Positions 63,685 to 64,000 of a stretch of 64,000 nt of DNA are shown one piece after another. Within the stretch, counting starts at the first letter, position 1, and every line of letters begins with the position of its first letter. Source of the DNA: Pohlia nutans (Eukaryota; Streptophyta; Bryopsida; Bryales; Mniaceae); the NCBI GenBank assembly GCA_022496805.1, contig CM040093.1, forward strand, positions 2,172,501 through 2,236,500. The letters run 5' to 3'. The position numbers and the translations under genes were made by a program. A model generated the notes under the pieces. That model saw only the letters and a program-made list of their open reading frames with translations. It made no database searches and was not told the origin of the DNA.

Positions 63685-64000
63685 GGTTATGGGCCCACTC
63701 ATGTGTTTTGCGTGAGTCAAAGAGTAGATTGCTCATTGTGTGGAGGTCGTGCGTTGGAGCGCTGATTTTGGAGTATTGGAGCGCTCATTTGGAGCTTTGG
63801 AGGGCTGAATTCGAGTTTTGGTGGGCTGATTTCGACATTGGGAGGTATTACAATCTTCCTACCTTTGATCTACGTGTTGGAGGGCTGAATTCGCACTTTG
63901 GAGCTATCATTTGTTGATTTGGAGCTTTTGGAGCACTTTGGAGCACCTTTGGAGTTTATACACGTCTACAAGGGCTGAATTGGAGCTTTGGAGCTTATTG
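63685..64000 (+). other. E12 leader (partial, noncoding)
   Basis: Primer-binding site, then the 22-bp array with two altered units (GCGCTCATTTGGAGC, GAATTCGAGTTTTGG) and the start of the 10-bp array. No gene is seen. Confidence 0.9.

Larger units (their letters stand above)
63367..64000 (+). mobile_element. Copy E12: copia element, 5' end visible
   Basis: 5' LTR 63367-63684, primer-binding site 63685-63698 and leader to the window edge. It is inserted in E11 RNase H coding sequence. Confidence 0.93.

Noticed and set aside
1..64000. Host genes, rRNA, tRNA genes or a different transposon between copies
   Set aside because: All junctions pass directly from one copy to another; no unassigned stretch remains. 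The tRNA-like match is the primer-binding site complement, not a tRNA gene.

Overview
The window is eukaryotic nuclear DNA made entirely of one Ty1/copia LTR-retrotransposon family. No host gene, rRNA, tRNA gene, CRISPR array or unrelated repeat was found. Every base from 1 to 64000 can be assigned to one of 19 copies of this element, joined by 18 self-into-self insertions. The order GAG-PR-INT-RT-RNase H in a single frame defines Ty1/copia. The host is most likely from the plant lineage (land plant or streptophyte alga): the polyprotein looks Tnt1/plant-copia-like, and the primer-binding site matches a plant-type initiator tRNA at 14 bases. This assignment is inference, and oomycete or red-algal hosts are not excluded.

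Reference structure (copy E3, + strand, 9829-15494): 318-bp LTR (TGTTGAAG...CTTCAATA); primer-binding site directly abutting it, complementary to the anticodon arm of initiator tRNA-Met (half-tRNA priming as in Drosophila copia); ~970-nt noncoding leader full of GGGCTGA(A/T)TT motifs and short tandem repeats; one 1357-residue ORF; purine-rich polypurine tract; second 318-bp LTR, inside which the ORF stops. Insertions make 5-bp target duplications.

Layout, left to right (my copy names). E0 (minus; 1-932 and 6591-6685) holds E1 (minus, 933-6590) in its 5' LTR. H1 (minus; leader 6686-7313 and 18651-18743, 5' LTR to 19061) holds E0 and also E2 (minus, 7314-18650), which holds E3 (plus, 9829-15494). 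H1 sits in P1 (plus, 19062-21991). P1 sits in a 20-bp LTR remnant called H2 (21992-22011), which sits in M1. M1 (minus, pieces from 22012 to 61124) is the most decayed copy and holds E4 (minus, 23457-29121), E5 (plus, 29208-51908) and E9 (plus, 53236-58901). E5 holds E6 (minus, 30180-35856) and E7 (minus, 40182-51529), and E7 holds E8 (plus, 44471-50136). To the right are a second 20-bp LTR remnant H3 (61125-61144), an LTR fragment Q (61145-61174), and the chain E10 (61175-), E11 (62577-) and E12 (63367-), which runs off the window. The deepest visible chain is Q>H3>M1>H2>P1>H1>E2>E3, eight layers.

Six copies (E1, E3, E4, E6, E8, E9) have an uninterrupted full-length polyprotein, and most paired LTRs look identical by eye, so the family is young and probably still competent. 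E2, E5 and E7 would be full length but for later insertions. M1 carries a gag frameshift and a 210-bp deletion with 20-bp filler. A dense array of one copia family nested in itself in both orientations is what is described for some copia-dominated centromeres (moss RLC5 type); a centromeric location is a hypothesis only.
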